Shown here in pieces: positions 44,855 through 53,354 of a stretch of DNA of 64,000 nt; positions within the stretch are counted from its first letter, which is position 1, and each line of letters starts with the position of its first letter. The DNA comes from Kocuria sp. cx-455 (GTDB taxonomy: Bacteria; Actinomycetota; Actinomycetes; Actinomycetales; Micrococcaceae), in the NCBI RefSeq assembly GCF_014698015.1, contig NZ_JACXBS010000006.1, positions 186,001 to 250,000 of the forward strand, read 5' to 3'. Made by a program: the position numbers and the translations under genes. The notes under the pieces were generated by a model that did no database searches, was not told where the DNA came from, and saw nothing but the letters and a program-made list of their open reading frames with translations.

Positions 44855-46105
44855 ATGCCCGAGGTCATTTTTTCACTCGATTCATCCCAGCCCTTCACCT
44901 CACAGGAGAAGATCGGCCACAACCGTTGGCACCCGGACATTCGACCCATCGCGACACTCAAACGCGGTGAGAGTTACCGCATCGACTGCCGCGAGTGGTT
45001 CGACGGTGCCATCAAGAACGACGATTCTGCGGACGACATCCGCGACGCTCCGCTGAACAAGGTGCATGCACTCTCCGGGCCGTTCGCCATCGAAGGCGCT
45101 GAGCCGGGTGACCTGCTGATCGTGGATATCTTGGACGTTGGCTCCATTCCGCAGGAGCAGGGTGCGCTGGCCGGTCAGGGCTGGGGGTACACCGGCATTT
45201 TCGCCCAGAAGAACGGCGGCAGCTTCTTGGTGGACCAGTTCCCCGATGCCTACAAGGCCGTCTGGGACTTCCAGGGCGGTGAGTGCACATCTCGCCACAT
45301 TCCCGGGGTTCGGTTCACGGGCATAACCCACCCGGGCTTGATGGGCACAGCACCATCGGCAGATCTGCTGAAGAAATGGAACAAACGCGAGGGCGATTTG
45401 ATTGCCACGGAGCCGAACCGAGTACCTCCCCTTGCCCTGCCCCCTGAGCCCGACTCGGCGATTCTGGGCACACTGAGCGGCTCGGACTTCGACCGGGTTG
45501 CCTCGGAGGCTGCCCGCACGGCCCCACCCCGCGAGAATGGTGGTAATCAGGACATCAAGAACTTCACCAAAGGTTCCCGCGTTTTCTACCCGGTCTTCGT
45601 TTCCGGTGGCCACCTCTCCGTGGGTGACCTACATTTCTCCCAGGGCGACGGCGAAATCACGTTCTGCGGCGGCATTGAAATGGGTGGCTTCATCGACATC
45701 CACGTGGACGTGATCAAGGGCGGTATGGACACCTACGGAGTCAGCGAGAACGCGATCTTCATGCCCGGCCGCAACGGGCCGGTCTACTCGGAGTGGCTCG
45801 CCTTTTCGGGCACCTCGGTCACGCTCGACGGCGAGCAGCGCTACCTTGATTCCCAACTCGCCTATCAGCGCGCGGTCCTGCACGCGATCGATTACCTGGC
45901 CAAATTCGGTTGGTCCCCAGAACAGGCGTACTTGCTGCTCGGGGCGGCTCCGATCGAGGGACGGTTCTCCGGGGTGGTGGACATCCCCAATTCGTGCGCC
46001 ACGGTGTACTTGCCCACCGAAATCTTCGACGTGAACATTCGGCCCTCCTCGGACGGTCCCACGCGGGTAGATCCGGGTATCGGGGCGCCGGTAGCCAGGA
46101 ATTAG
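44855..46105 (+). CDS. fmdA: Formamidase/acetamidase
   Basis: A 416-residue FmdA/AmdA-family amidase: GHNRWHPDIRPIATLKRGES, GPFAIEGAEPGDLLIVDILD, HPGLMGTAPS, GGNQDIKNFTKGSRVFYPVF and HFSQGDGEITFCGGIEMGG are the conserved blocks, with catalytic Glu and Lys residues in the beta-barrel. It hydrolyses formamide or acetamide to ammonia and the acid, supplying nitrogen. The ATG follows GAAGGACGC. A terminator follows at 46139-46176. It pairs with fmdB immediately upstream. Confidence 0.93.
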   Translation: MPEVIFSLDSSQPFTSQEKIGHNRWHPDIRPIATLKRGESYRIDCREWFDGAIKNDDSADDIRDAPLNKVHALSGPFAIEGAEPGDLLIVDILDVGSIPQEQGALAGQGWGYTGIFAQKNGGSFLVDQFPDAYKAVWDFQGGECTSRHIPGVRFTGITHPGLMGTAPSADLLKKWNKREGDLIATEPNRVPPLALPPEPDSAILGTLSGSDFDRVASEAARTAPPRENGGNQDIKNFTKGSRVFYPVFVSGGHLSVGDLHFSQGDGEITFCGGIEMGGFIDIHVDVIKGGMDTYGVSENAIFMPGRNGPVYSEWLAFSGTSVTLDGEQRYLDSQLAYQRAVLHAIDYLAKFGWSPEQAYLLLGAAPIEGRFSGVVDIPNSCATVYLPTEIFDVNIRPSSDGPTRVDPGIGAPVARN

Positions 46106-46138
46106 CAGCCTTAGGCCCCTTGCAGACCGACGTTCGCC

Positions 46139-46176
46139 GTGCGCCCCGTCCGTTCCAGGGCGGGGTGCACCTTTTT
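46139..46176 (+). terminator. Intrinsic terminator after fmdA
   Basis: Stem GTGCGCCCCGTCC (46139-46151) with GGGCGGGGTGCAC (46158-46170), two mispairs, then C and TTTTT (46172-46176). It lies 33 bp after the fmdA stop. Confidence 0.8.
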
Positions 46177-46269
46177 CTCAGGGTGACTTCAAGCCTTTTC
46201 AACGGGCTCTAAGCAACCACTCCGTACATTCATGGTCGATACCTCAAGCCGCAGAAAGCAGGACTGACC

Positions 46270-47262
46270 ATGAGCCCAATCTTTGGTAAACGCAGCAACC
46301 GATCGTACCCGGCCGCCTCCGAGGGAACCCATGAGACGGCCCAAGACCAGAAAACCTTCGAGGGTCGCCCGCTGGATCGACAGAACGAGGACGTGGAGGA
46401 TCAAGGGCTTGCCTTCGACCTCGGCACCCTGGTCTCACGACGCCGCGCGCTAGGGGTCTTCGGCGCAGGTGCCAGTGTGTTCGCGCTGGCCGCGTGCTCG
46501 GCGAACGCAACGAGCACGAGCAGCCCGTCCGCGTCGGCATCGTCTGCGGCGTCGTCGGCGAGCGCGACTCCCACCGCCACGGCGACCTACGACGAGGAAA
46601 TGCCGGGAGAAACCGCCGGCCCCTACCCCGGGGACGGATCCAATGGGCAGGACGCCCTGGAGATCTCGGGGATCGAGCGCAGCGACATCACCACAAGTAT
46701 CGACGGCGGCGCCACCGCGGACGGTGTGCCCATAACGTTGACCATGAACATCGTGGACATGGTCAACAGTAACGGCCCGCTCACCGGTGCGGCCGTGTAC
46801 GTGTGGCACTGCGACGCGCAGGGAAACTACTCGATGTACTCCGAGGGCCTGGAGGACGTCACGTACCTGCGTGGTGTGCAGGTGGTCGGCGACGACGGCA
46901 CGGTCACGTTCAAGACGATCTTCCCCGGCTGCTACATGGGCCGCTGGGCGCACATCCACTTCGAGGTGTTCCCGGACATCGACTCGATCACGGATGCCTC
47001 CAACGCAATCCTCACCTCGCAGATCGCTCTGCCGGAGGACGCGTGCAACACGGTGTACGCGCGCTCCGAGTACAGCGGTTCCGCACAGGCACTGGCCGCG
47101 GTGACTCTCGACACCGACAACGTGTTCTCCGACGGGTGGGAGATGCAGATGGCCGATGTCACCGGAAACGAGAACAGCGGTTACACCGCGCACATCGATG
47201 TCCCCATCGACACGAGCACGGAGCCGCAGGCGAGCGGGGGAATGGGAGCACCCCCCGCCTGA
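46270..47262 (+). CDS. Exported intradiol dioxygenase-like lipoprotein (Tat signal)
   Basis: A 330-residue protein. A twin-arginine signal SRRRALGVFGAGASVFALAAC (split: RRR at 57-59, lipobox Cys76) comes unusually late, after a 55-residue hydrophilic N-terminus. A Ser/Ala linker then leads to an intradiol dioxygenase fold: GETAGPYPGDGSNGQ, GAAVYVWHCDAQGNYSMY, YLRGVQVVGDDGTVTF and GRWAHIHFEVFPD with the iron-binding Tyr and His residues. The family normally cleaves catechols or protocatechuate; this one is predicted to work outside the membrane. The ring substrate is unknown. It ends before a shared bidirectional terminator. Confidence 0.83.
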   Translation: MSPIFGKRSNRSYPAASEGTHETAQDQKTFEGRPLDRQNEDVEDQGLAFDLGTLVSRRRALGVFGAGASVFALAACSANATSTSSPSASASSAASSASATPTATATYDEEMPGETAGPYPGDGSNGQDALEISGIERSDITTSIDGGATADGVPITLTMNIVDMVNSNGPLTGAAVYVWHCDAQGNYSMYSEGLEDVTYLRGVQVVGDDGTVTFKTIFPGCYMGRWAHIHFEVFPDIDSITDASNAILTSQIALPEDACNTVYARSEYSGSAQALAAVTLDTDNVFSDGWEMQMADVTGNENSGYTAHIDVPIDTSTEPQASGGMGAPPA

Positions 47263-47308
47263 TCCCGAACCCTCGGTCACCAAGGTCACCGGACCACCCG
47301 AAAAAGCC

Positions 47309-47339
47309 GACGCCGCCCGCGAAAGTCGCGGGCGGCGTC
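47309..47339. terminator. Bidirectional hairpin between convergent genes
   Basis: Perfect 14-bp arms (47309-47322, 47326-47339) with loop AAG. On the leftward strand TTTTT follows (47301-47305 complement), giving a good terminator for the YeeE-TusA gene; on the rightward strand it ends the dioxygenase gene. Confidence 0.85.
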
Positions 47340-47364
47340 GTCGTCAATTGCAGCGGAGGTGAGG

Positions 47365-48816
47365 TCAGCCCTTCTTGAGGGTGATCTGCCAGCTGGCCTC
47401 GCCCTTTTCGACGTAGTCGGTGACCTCGTGGCCGTCGGTGGCGGCCCAGTGCGGGATGGCCTCGGTGGCCTGGGTGCAATCGAAGTCAATGACCAGGTGG
47501 TCGCCGGACTGCAGGGTCTTCATGACGTCCTTCGCCTCGATCAGCGGGAACGGGCACACCGCGCCCAGCGAGTCGAGGGCGTAGTAGCCCTCACCCAGGT
47601 CCTTGAGCTTCTTGGACGGCGCCAGGGTCGGGTCCTTGACCATCACCGCGGACGGTGCCGCGGCGAAACCGGAGAACGCGTTGGTGCTCTGCGGGCTCTT
47701 GGACGGGGTCGCGTCAATGGAGTTGCCGGACGGGTTCTCGTTGGAGAGATTGTGGTCCAGGCTCTCGGACGTGGAGTAGGTCTCGGTGTCCTGAGCCCGG
47801 GCGGCGGGCTGCGCAGCGGAGGGCTTGAGCCACAGCTTGGTGCCCGCACCAACGCCCAGGGCGATGAACAGCAGCGCGATCCAACCCTGGAAGCTGAACA
47901 GGCTGGTCTCGACCATGCCGTTACCCACGGTGCACCCACCGGCCAGCGCCGCGCCAACACCCATCAGGACACCGCCGGCGACGGCGCGCACGGTGGTCTT
48001 GGCGTCGGCCACACGAATGCGGAATTCGCCGGTGGCCTTGGCCGCGATGAAGGAACCGACCAGCAGACCCAGCACCAGCAGGGTGCCCCAGTTCATGAAC
48101 TTGGAATCGCCGGTGGTGATGAAGTCCAGGGTGTGGGCGGACGGGGTGGTGATACCCAGGCCGCTGTTGCGACCGGTGGCTGCGGACAGCGGCCAGGCAA
48201 TGACGCCCAGCAGGCCGATCATCCATGCGGCGTTGTAGACGTGCAGCGGGCGCTTCCAGGCCGGGCGATTGTTGAGGCGCGCGGGCTTGGGGCTGCTGGC
48301 TTCGCGGATCATGAAGCGGCGGACCATGATCCCGGTGAACACGGCCAGTGCGATCGCGAAGATCCACGGCGAGATCCCGAGTGCCGCGGGCACGGTGGTC
48401 AAACCGGTGTCCCAGCTGGTCATCCAGGAATTGAAACCATCGAGCATGCCGCCCTTCATGGCGGACGCGGACAGTGCATACATGGCCAGCGCCACCCACG
48501 AACCGACCAGGCCTTCGCCCGAGCGGTACCAGGTACCGGAGGCGCAACCGCCGGCCAGGATGATGCCGATGCCGAACATGAAACCACCGATGATCACGGC
48601 CGCCGGGGCGAACGTGCTGTACTCGGGGGCAATCACGCCCAGACTCGTGAGAGCCGCAAGCCCAATGGCGTGGACGGAAATCACGATGAGCAGTGCCGCG
48701 AACGTGCGCCACGACTTCTGCAGAAAGATGTCCCGCAGCATGCCGGTGACACAGAAGCGACCGCGCTGCATCACGATGCCCAGCACGGCGCCGACGACCA
48801 GACCGGTAAGAATCAT
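47365..48816 (-). CDS. YeeE/YedE thiosulfate transporter fused to a TusA-like sulfurtransferase domain
   Basis: A 483-residue fusion. Residues 1-340 form the YeeE/YedE membrane channel with two repeats and its conserved Cys: RGRFCVTGML, GGCASGTWYRSGEG and GGCTVGNGMVE. After a Ser/Pro linker (about 340-405) comes a TusA fold, YALDSLGAVCPFPLIEAKDV, with the active Cys in CPxP. YeeE moves thiosulfate through Cys relay and TusA proteins accept sulfane sulfur, so uptake and sulfur transfer are tied in one chain. In E. coli-like systems the TusA-type partner (YeeD) is separate. The ATG at 48816 matches YeeE starts. Confidence 0.9.
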   Translation of the reverse strand: MILTGLVVGAVLGIVMQRGRFCVTGMLRDIFLQKSWRTFAALLIVISVHAIGLAALTSLGVIAPEYSTFAPAAVIIGGFMFGIGIILAGGCASGTWYRSGEGLVGSWVALAMYALSASAMKGGMLDGFNSWMTSWDTGLTTVPAALGISPWIFAIALAVFTGIMVRRFMIREASSPKPARLNNRPAWKRPLHVYNAAWMIGLLGVIAWPLSAATGRNSGLGITTPSAHTLDFITTGDSKFMNWGTLLVLGLLVGSFIAAKATGEFRIRVADAKTTVRAVAGGVLMGVGAALAGGCTVGNGMVETSLFSFQGWIALLFIALGVGAGTKLWLKPSAAQPAARAQDTETYSTSESLDHNLSNENPSGNSIDATPSKSPQSTNAFSGFAAAPSAVMVKDPTLAPSKKLKDLGEGYYALDSLGAVCPFPLIEAKDVMKTLQSGDHLVIDFDCTQATEAIPHWAATDGHEVTDYVEKGEASWQITLKKG

Positions 48817-48917
48817 GTGGTGAACCTGATTTTCAGTAGTTGAGGAAGGTGGGAACGCGCAGTCGCGTTCAATGAACCGCACTCCAGTAAACAGGGGCGT
48901 TGCGGCAGGGGCGAGAG

Positions 48918-48930
48918 GTTTGTAACAAAC
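48918..48930. promoter_or_regulatory. Palindrome GTTTGT-a-ACAAAC upstream of the YeeE-TusA gene
   Basis: A perfect 6-bp inverted repeat with a 1-nt centre lies about 102 bp before the leftward gene. GAATGTGACA sits next to it on the leftward strand. It may be an operator for a sulfur-status regulator; no regulator gene is adjacent. Confidence 0.35.
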
Positions 48931-48972
48931 TGTCACATTCAGTTTTTCCCCACGGCCCGGGGGTAATGGGGG

Positions 48973-49803
48973 TCACGCAGGAATGTCGCTCGTGTCGAAC
49001 TTGAAGTACCGGGACAGGACCCGTGCGATGCCCTCGTCGTTGTTGGAGGTGGTCACCAGGTCGGCCGCCGCCTTGGCCTCGGGGATGCCGTTGCCCATGG
49101 CAACGCCCAGGCCTGCGGTGCGCAGCATCCCGATGTCGTTGCCGTTGTCGCCGAACGCCATGACGCGGGACAACGGGATGCCCTGGGCCCGGCCGTAGTC
49201 GGTGATGGCGGAGCCCTTGTCGATCCCGGCGGCGGTGGCTTCCAAGTACAGCGGCGAGGAGTAAGCGAGCTCGACCTGGTCGCCGTAGTCGCGGGTGAGC
49301 TCGTCCAGCAGCGGATCGGTCACGTCCCGCTCGCCCACGAAGAGCACTTTGGTGGGTTGCACGTCCACCTCCGACAGGTCAGCCACGTCGCGAATGGTCA
49401 GGTCATTGCCCGCGGCCTCGTGCTGCGCGTGGGTGTCGGACGAGTCCTCGACCAGCAGCTGATCGTCATGCGGAATCATGACCATGACGTGGTGCTTCTT
49501 GGCCGTGGCGATCAGCGCTCGGGTGACGTCCAGCGGCATGGGGTGACGTGCGATTTCGCGGTCCGTGGCCTGATCCACCACGATCGATCCGTTCATTCCC
49601 GCGAGCACCAGGTCCTGACCCAGGGTCAGTTCACTCGCCAGCTTCTTCAACCCGGGAATGGGGCGCCCTGACGCCAGCATGATGCGCGTTCCGGCCGCGC
49701 GCATGGCCTCGAAGGCGCGCCGAGTTCCCGGTTGAAGGTCCTTGGCGCTGTTCAGCAGGGTGCCGTCCATGTCGAAGGCTACAAGCTGGTAATCGGGGGA
49801 CAT
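48973..49803 (-). CDS. Cof-type HAD-family hydrolase
   Basis: A 276-residue HAD phosphatase of the Cof/IIB group. LVAFDMDGTLLNSAKDL carries nucleophile Asp11 and Asp13, IMLASGRPIPGLKKL is motif II, and VMAFGDNGNDIGMLRTAGLG motif IV with the GDxxND pair. These enzymes dephosphorylate sugar phosphates, flavin or PLP-type cofactors in the cytosol. AGGAGA precedes the ATG, which settles the start. It stands alone between two leftward genes. Confidence 0.92.
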   Translation of the reverse strand: MSPDYQLVAFDMDGTLLNSAKDLQPGTRRAFEAMRAAGTRIMLASGRPIPGLKKLASELTLGQDLVLAGMNGSIVVDQATDREIARHPMPLDVTRALIATAKKHHVMVMIPHDDQLLVEDSSDTHAQHEAAGNDLTIRDVADLSEVDVQPTKVLFVGERDVTDPLLDELTRDYGDQVELAYSSPLYLEATAAGIDKGSAITDYGRAQGIPLSRVMAFGDNGNDIGMLRTAGLGVAMGNGIPEAKAAADLVTTSNNDEGIARVLSRYFKFDTSDIPA

Positions 49804-49875
49804 TCTTCTCCTGTTGCATTGAGGTCGGCCCGTTCGCACCGGGCGGTCTCAACCCTAGTCAGCTCGACCTCGCAC

Positions 49876-50823
49876 TCAGAACGTCAGGACCAGCCGCCCA
49901 CGCACGCCGCCCTCCTGCAAGCGCCGGTGAGCCTCCGTCGCCTGGGAGGCGGGCAACGTATCGGCCACCTCCAGGGTCACGACGCCGCTCTCCACCAATT
50001 CGCGCAGCGCGTCCAGTTTCTCGCCGTGGTGGTATTCGTCGCCCACCCAAACGCGGTGGAAGGTCAGGTCACTGTCCTCTGGGCCTTGCCAGAAGCGCAC
50101 CGTGGCGAATCCTCCCCCTGAGCGAACTGCCGGTATGGCAATCTCATTCATCACGGCGGCATCAACCAGTCCATCCACACCGTCCGGGTAGATGTCGCGT
50201 ACCTTGTCCGCGAAGTCATCGCCTCGCTCCACCACGTGATCGGCGCCGAAGGCGACCACGCGCTCACGGTCCTTTGCGGCGGCGTCGGCGATCACCGTGA
50301 GGCCCTGGAGCTTGGCCAGTTGCACCACGTAACCGCCCAGGGTCCCCGCCGCGCCGGTGACGGCCAGCACCTGACCGGGTTCGAGAGCCGATTTCTCCAG
50401 CGCCTGCGTGGCGGTGAGCCCGTTCATGGGTAGCGTGCTGGCTTCCTCCAAGGAGCGACCTTCGGGGATCCGGGCCAGGGAGTCCGCGTCCGCGACAAGG
50501 TACTGCGCGTACGCACCACCGTGACCCCGCAATGGGATTGCAATCGCCATGACCCGATCACCGACGGACCACCGGGAGGTGTCCAGATCTGCGGTGGGCT
50601 CGCCGACCTCGTCAATTATGCCCGCCGCATCCATTCCCGGTACGTGCGGGGCGGGCAGCTGGGCGGGAGCGCCGTTACCCTGACGCGTCTCCGTGTCCGT
50701 GGGATTGACCGCCGCGGCCTTCACCGCGATCCGAACTTCTCCGGGCCCGGCATGAGGCTCCGGAACATCGTGGACATCGAGAGCCTCGGGCCCTCCGAAT
50801 TCTGTAAATCCAATGACTCGCAT
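49876..50823 (-). CDS. NADPH:quinone reductase-like zinc-free MDR protein
   Basis: A 315-residue MDR enzyme: MRVIGFTEFGGPEALDVHDV start, VNPTDTETRQGN, VPGMDAAGIIDEV and VLAVTGAAGTLGGYVVQLAK with the AxxGxxG nucleotide turn. Catalytic-zinc Cys is absent, as in quinone reductases. It reduces quinones or enones with NADPH. The start overlaps no neighbour; a VOC-family gene begins divergently 74 bp away. Confidence 0.9.
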   Translation of the reverse strand: MRVIGFTEFGGPEALDVHDVPEPHAGPGEVRIAVKAAAVNPTDTETRQGNGAPAQLPAPHVPGMDAAGIIDEVGEPTADLDTSRWSVGDRVMAIAIPLRGHGGAYAQYLVADADSLARIPEGRSLEEASTLPMNGLTATQALEKSALEPGQVLAVTGAAGTLGGYVVQLAKLQGLTVIADAAAKDRERVVAFGADHVVERGDDFADKVRDIYPDGVDGLVDAAVMNEIAIPAVRSGGGFATVRFWQGPEDSDLTFHRVWVGDEYHHGEKLDALRELVESGVVTLEVADTLPASQATEAHRRLQEGGVRGRLVLTF

Positions 50824-50896
50824 GCTTACGTTAACGACTCAGATCGGCAGGAATTCCTGCGGGGCGCCGCGTGTGTTTCGGGACTACGCTCAAGTC

Positions 50897-51337
50897 ATGG
50901 GTATCCAACGGATGGACAACGTGGCCATCGTGGTCAAGGACCTGGACGCCGCCGTCGACTTCTTCACCGAGCTGGGCATGGAGCTGGAGGGGCGCACGCC
51001 CATTGAGGGGCTCTTTGCGGATCAGACCGTGGGCATCGCCGGGCTCCGCAGCGAGATCGCCATGATGCGCACTCCGGACGGGCACGGTCGGGTGGAGCTG
51101 ACCACCTACCACTCCCCCGACGTGATCACGCCGGACCCGCTCGCGCCGGCGCCAAACACCGTGGGCGTGCATCGCATCATGTTCGCGGTGGACGACATCG
51201 ACGACACCGTCGCCCGCCTACGCACCCACGGCGCCGAACTTCTGGGCGAGGTCGGCAACTATGAAAACGTCTACCGCCTCTGCTACCTCCGCGGCCCGGA
51301 AGGCATCATTGTGGCGCTGGCGGAGCAGATCGGCTGA
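50897..51337 (+). CDS. VOC-family (glyoxalase/dioxygenase fold) protein
   Basis: A 146-residue protein with two beta-alpha-beta-beta-beta modules: MDNVAIVVKDLDAAVDFFTE in the first and VHRIMFAVDDIDDTVARLRT in the second, ending in YLRGPEGIIVALAE. It is close to glyoxalase/bleomycin-resistance-like proteins; metal ligands (His, Glu) are in the usual places. Substrate unknown. It ends just before the left copy of the 101-bp repeat. Confidence 0.88.
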   Translation: MGIQRMDNVAIVVKDLDAAVDFFTELGMELEGRTPIEGLFADQTVGIAGLRSEIAMMRTPDGHGRVELTTYHSPDVITPDPLAPAPNTVGVHRIMFAVDDIDDTVARLRTHGAELLGEVGNYENVYRLCYLRGPEGIIVALAEQIG

Positions 51338-51345
51338 CTTTCACT

Positions 51346-51446
51346 GACATTCCACTCCGTCAAAGTGCACTTCAGCGGCCTGCTGAAGCAGTTTTAGGGA
51401 CTGGAATGTTCAGGGGCGCAAGTTCATGCCAGGTCTGTACCCGTTT
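51346..51446. repeat. 101-bp direct repeat, left copy, with 63-nt palindrome
   Basis: This aligns without gaps to 54498-54598 with 12 mismatches (88% identity). Positions 51347-51409 form a palindrome: outer arms ACATTCCA/TGGAATGT, inner stem CTTCAGC-ggcct-GCTGAAG. Positions 51410-51446 are almost identical in the two copies (one mismatch) and encode, leftwards, the last codons TGTDLA and stop of the ABC-F gene. Confidence 0.85.
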
Positions 51447-53091
51447 TCAGACGCATCACCGGCCAGGCCTCGAGATCGTGCAGCATCTGCCGATCATGAG
51501 TGGCCACCACAACGGCGGAGCGGGTGGTCTTAAGCGCCTCGGTCATCTCATCAACCAGCGCCGCGGACAAGTGGTTGGTGGGTTCGTCCAGCAGCAAGAG
51601 ATCGGGCCGTTTCGCCAAGCACAGGGCCAGGTGCAGCCGCCGCCGCTGGCCCTGCGACATGCGACCCACCGGGGTGCCCAACGTTCTTGACTCGAGCAAC
51701 CCGGTATTTGCGAGCGACACCGATGCCGGCCCGCCAGGCTGCTCACGCTCGAGCGCGGTGACATGTCGCTCGTACACCTCGGATACCGTGTGCTCCGGGG
51801 ACCACTGAGGCGTTTCCTGAGACAACCAAACCACCCTTGTTCCCGGATAGTGATTCACCCACCCCGTGGTCGGGTCAATCCGACCGGCCAGAATGCCCAG
51901 CAGCGTGGACTTGCCGGCACCATTGGGGCCAGTGATGAGGAGCCGGTCACCACCTTCAAGGGTCAGATCTACCGGCGTGCGCAACCGGTGCGCCACGGTG
52001 ACATTGACAATCGTCAGCAATGGTTGGCCCTTACGAGTACTGGAATCCGGCCAACGCAGGTGCGCAGGAGGGTTCGGAACCGAGATGATGTGCCGCTCCA
52101 ATTCCTCCTGACGCCTATTGAATGCCTGCACCGTACCGGCCGCTCTGGTGGCCCGCTGGTGTTTGCCGTGCCCCTTCTCGGGGCGCCATCCGGACTTCAG
52201 GCGCCCGCGGGCTTCGTCTGCCGCCTGTGACAGTCGAGTTCTTTCCGCCTGCTGATCCGCATGATCTTGCTCCCAGCGGGCGCGTTCCCTGTTACGGCCT
52301 TCCATCCAGGCCCCGTAACCGCCCGCATACAGCCGCGGGCGGCCGTCCTCACTCGGATCGAGATCCAAGAAACTGGTGGCCACATCGCGCAATAGCGCAC
52401 GGTCGTGGCTCACCAGGGCGACGCCACCGCGGTGCCCCTTCAATCGCTCCGTCAGGAACGTGAGACCAGCGGCATCGAGATGGTTGGTGGGCTCATCCAG
52501 GAGCATGAGGTCCGGATTAGTTCCCAGCACGCACGCCAACCGCACCCGGTAGCGCTGCCCCACGGACAACGTGGATAACAACCGCGAGCGGTCCGCGCAC
52601 GCGTCGAGGCCGGCCAGAGCGACGTCGACCCTGCGGTCCGCGTCCCATGCGTCCAAGGTGGTGGCGAACTCGAGGGCGTGGGCGTACGCGTCGGCGGCGC
52701 CGTCGTGACCTGCGGCCATGGCGTGGGTGGCCTGATCAAGCCGCTCCAGGGCCGCGAGGGAATCCGCAATGGCGTTCTGAATCAGCGACCCGACGGTTTC
52801 ATCGGATCGTGATTCGAGCTCCTGCTCCACAAACGCTACCGTTCCCTCGCGCGTGACCGTACCCGCGTCCGGTTCGGCCATTCCCGCCAAGATACGGAGG
52901 AGTGTGGATTTCCCACGGCCGTTCTCACCGACAATTGCCAACCGCGATTCGGCACTAACGATGACGCTCGCGTCCTTCAGGACCCGCCGATCACCCAGCA
53001 TGACTTCTAGATTGTCGGCGCGAATGTGCGCCGCGGAACCCGCTGGCAGCGCTGTGGGTTGAGGGGTTTCGATGCGATAAGGATTTTGCAC
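51424..53091 (-). CDS. ABC-F family ATPase (ribosome protection/translation factor type)
   Basis: A 555-residue protein with two ABC domains and no membrane part. The first has Walker [10 protein letters not shown] (Arg where most have Ala), signature [12 protein letters not shown] and Walker [13 protein letters not shown]; the second has [21 protein letters not shown] and [12 protein letters not shown]. The charged linker (about 255-325, [20 protein letters not shown]) is the interdomain arm that contacts the ribosome in ABC-F proteins. Relatives confer resistance to macrolides, lincosamides and related drugs or regulate translation. The start is a GTG. It ends inside a repeat copy and is preceded by an attenuator-like leader. 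Confidence 0.9.
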   Translation of the reverse strand: MQNPYRIETPQPTALPAGSAAHIRADNLEVMLGDRRVLKDASVIVSAESRLAIVGENGRGKSTLLRILAGMAEPDAGTVTREGTVAFVEQELESRSDETVGSLIQNAIADSLAALERLDQATHAMAAGHDGAADAYAHALEFATTLDAWDADRRVDVALAGLDACADRSRLLSTLSVGQRYRVRLACVLGTNPDLMLLDEPTNHLDAAGLTFLTERLKGHRGGVALVSHDRALLRDVATSFLDLDPSEDGRPRLYAGGYGAWMEGRNRERARWEQDHADQQAERTRLSQAADEARGRLKSGWRPEKGHGKHQRATRAAGTVQAFNRRQEELERHIISVPNPPAHLRWPDSSTRKGQPLLTIVNVTVAHRLRTPVDLTLEGGDRLLITGPNGAGKSTLLGILAGRIDPTTGWVNHYPGTRVVWLSQETPQWSPEHTVSEVYERHVTALEREQPGGPASVSLANTGLLESRTLGTPVGRMSQGQRRRLHLALCLAKRPDLLLLDEPTNHLSAALVDEMTEALKTTRSAVVVATHDRQMLHDLEAWPVMRLKTGTDLA

Positions 53092-53169
53092 TGTACTCTC
53101 TTCGACTCGTCATGGAGCCGGGCAGCACAAACGAACCGCCCGGCAGATGCCAGGACGGCGAGCAGAGTG

Positions 53170-53277
53170 AAAAAGAGATCTAAGAGGACTCCGCCGCCGT
53201 CAGCGGCGAGTCCACAACTTGATCGAAGCTATGCCTTGCATGCGAGACACGGTACGCCCTGGGTCGAGTTTGCTCAA
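53170..53277 (-). promoter_or_regulatory. Attenuator-like leader of the ABC-F gene (promoter, terminator hairpin, U-tract)
   Basis: Reading leftwards: -35 TTGAGC (53272-53277 complement), 17-bp spacer, -10 TACCGT (53249-53254 complement), then a hairpin with arms GGACTCGCCGC (53203-53213) and GCGGCGGAGTCC (53186-53197) with one bulge, then a run of five U (53170-53174). All lie 80-190 nt before the ABC-F start. This is the layout of ribosome-mediated attenuation known for several ABC-F resistance genes. Confidence 0.6.
53200..53241 (-). CDS. Putative leaderless leader peptide, 13 aa, MQGIASIKLWTRR
   Basis: The ATG at 53241 lies 7-8 nt after the -10, so transcription would start at or next to it (leaderless). 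Its TGA (53200-53202) falls in the loop of the terminator hairpin, and its last codons form the left arm. A stalled ribosome would therefore prevent the terminator. An alternative longer frame of 39 codons starts further up. No ribosome site is seen for either. Confidence 0.4.
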   Translation of the reverse strand: MQGIASIKLWTRR

Positions 53278-53354
53278 CCGTCGCGCGGGCGAATGCCATG
53301 GGGCCGCATGCGCCCGGCGGCGCAGGGTTTAATATGACCCCTCGGAGGCTATGC

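Noticed and set aside
47359-48843. 494-codon plus-strand frame opposite the YeeE-TusA gene
   Set aside because: Low-complexity Gly/Gln/His-rich shadow of a well-supported membrane protein.
51347-51409. Palindrome in the repeat as a simple intrinsic terminator
   Set aside because: No U-tract follows on the leftward strand and the arms are interrupted; termination may occur but does not explain the conserved 37-nt flank.
51346-51446. Repeat interpreted as a true integron attC site
   Set aside because: Size and palindrome fit loosely, but RYYYAAC/GTTRRRY core boxes are not present and no integron integrase is in the window.
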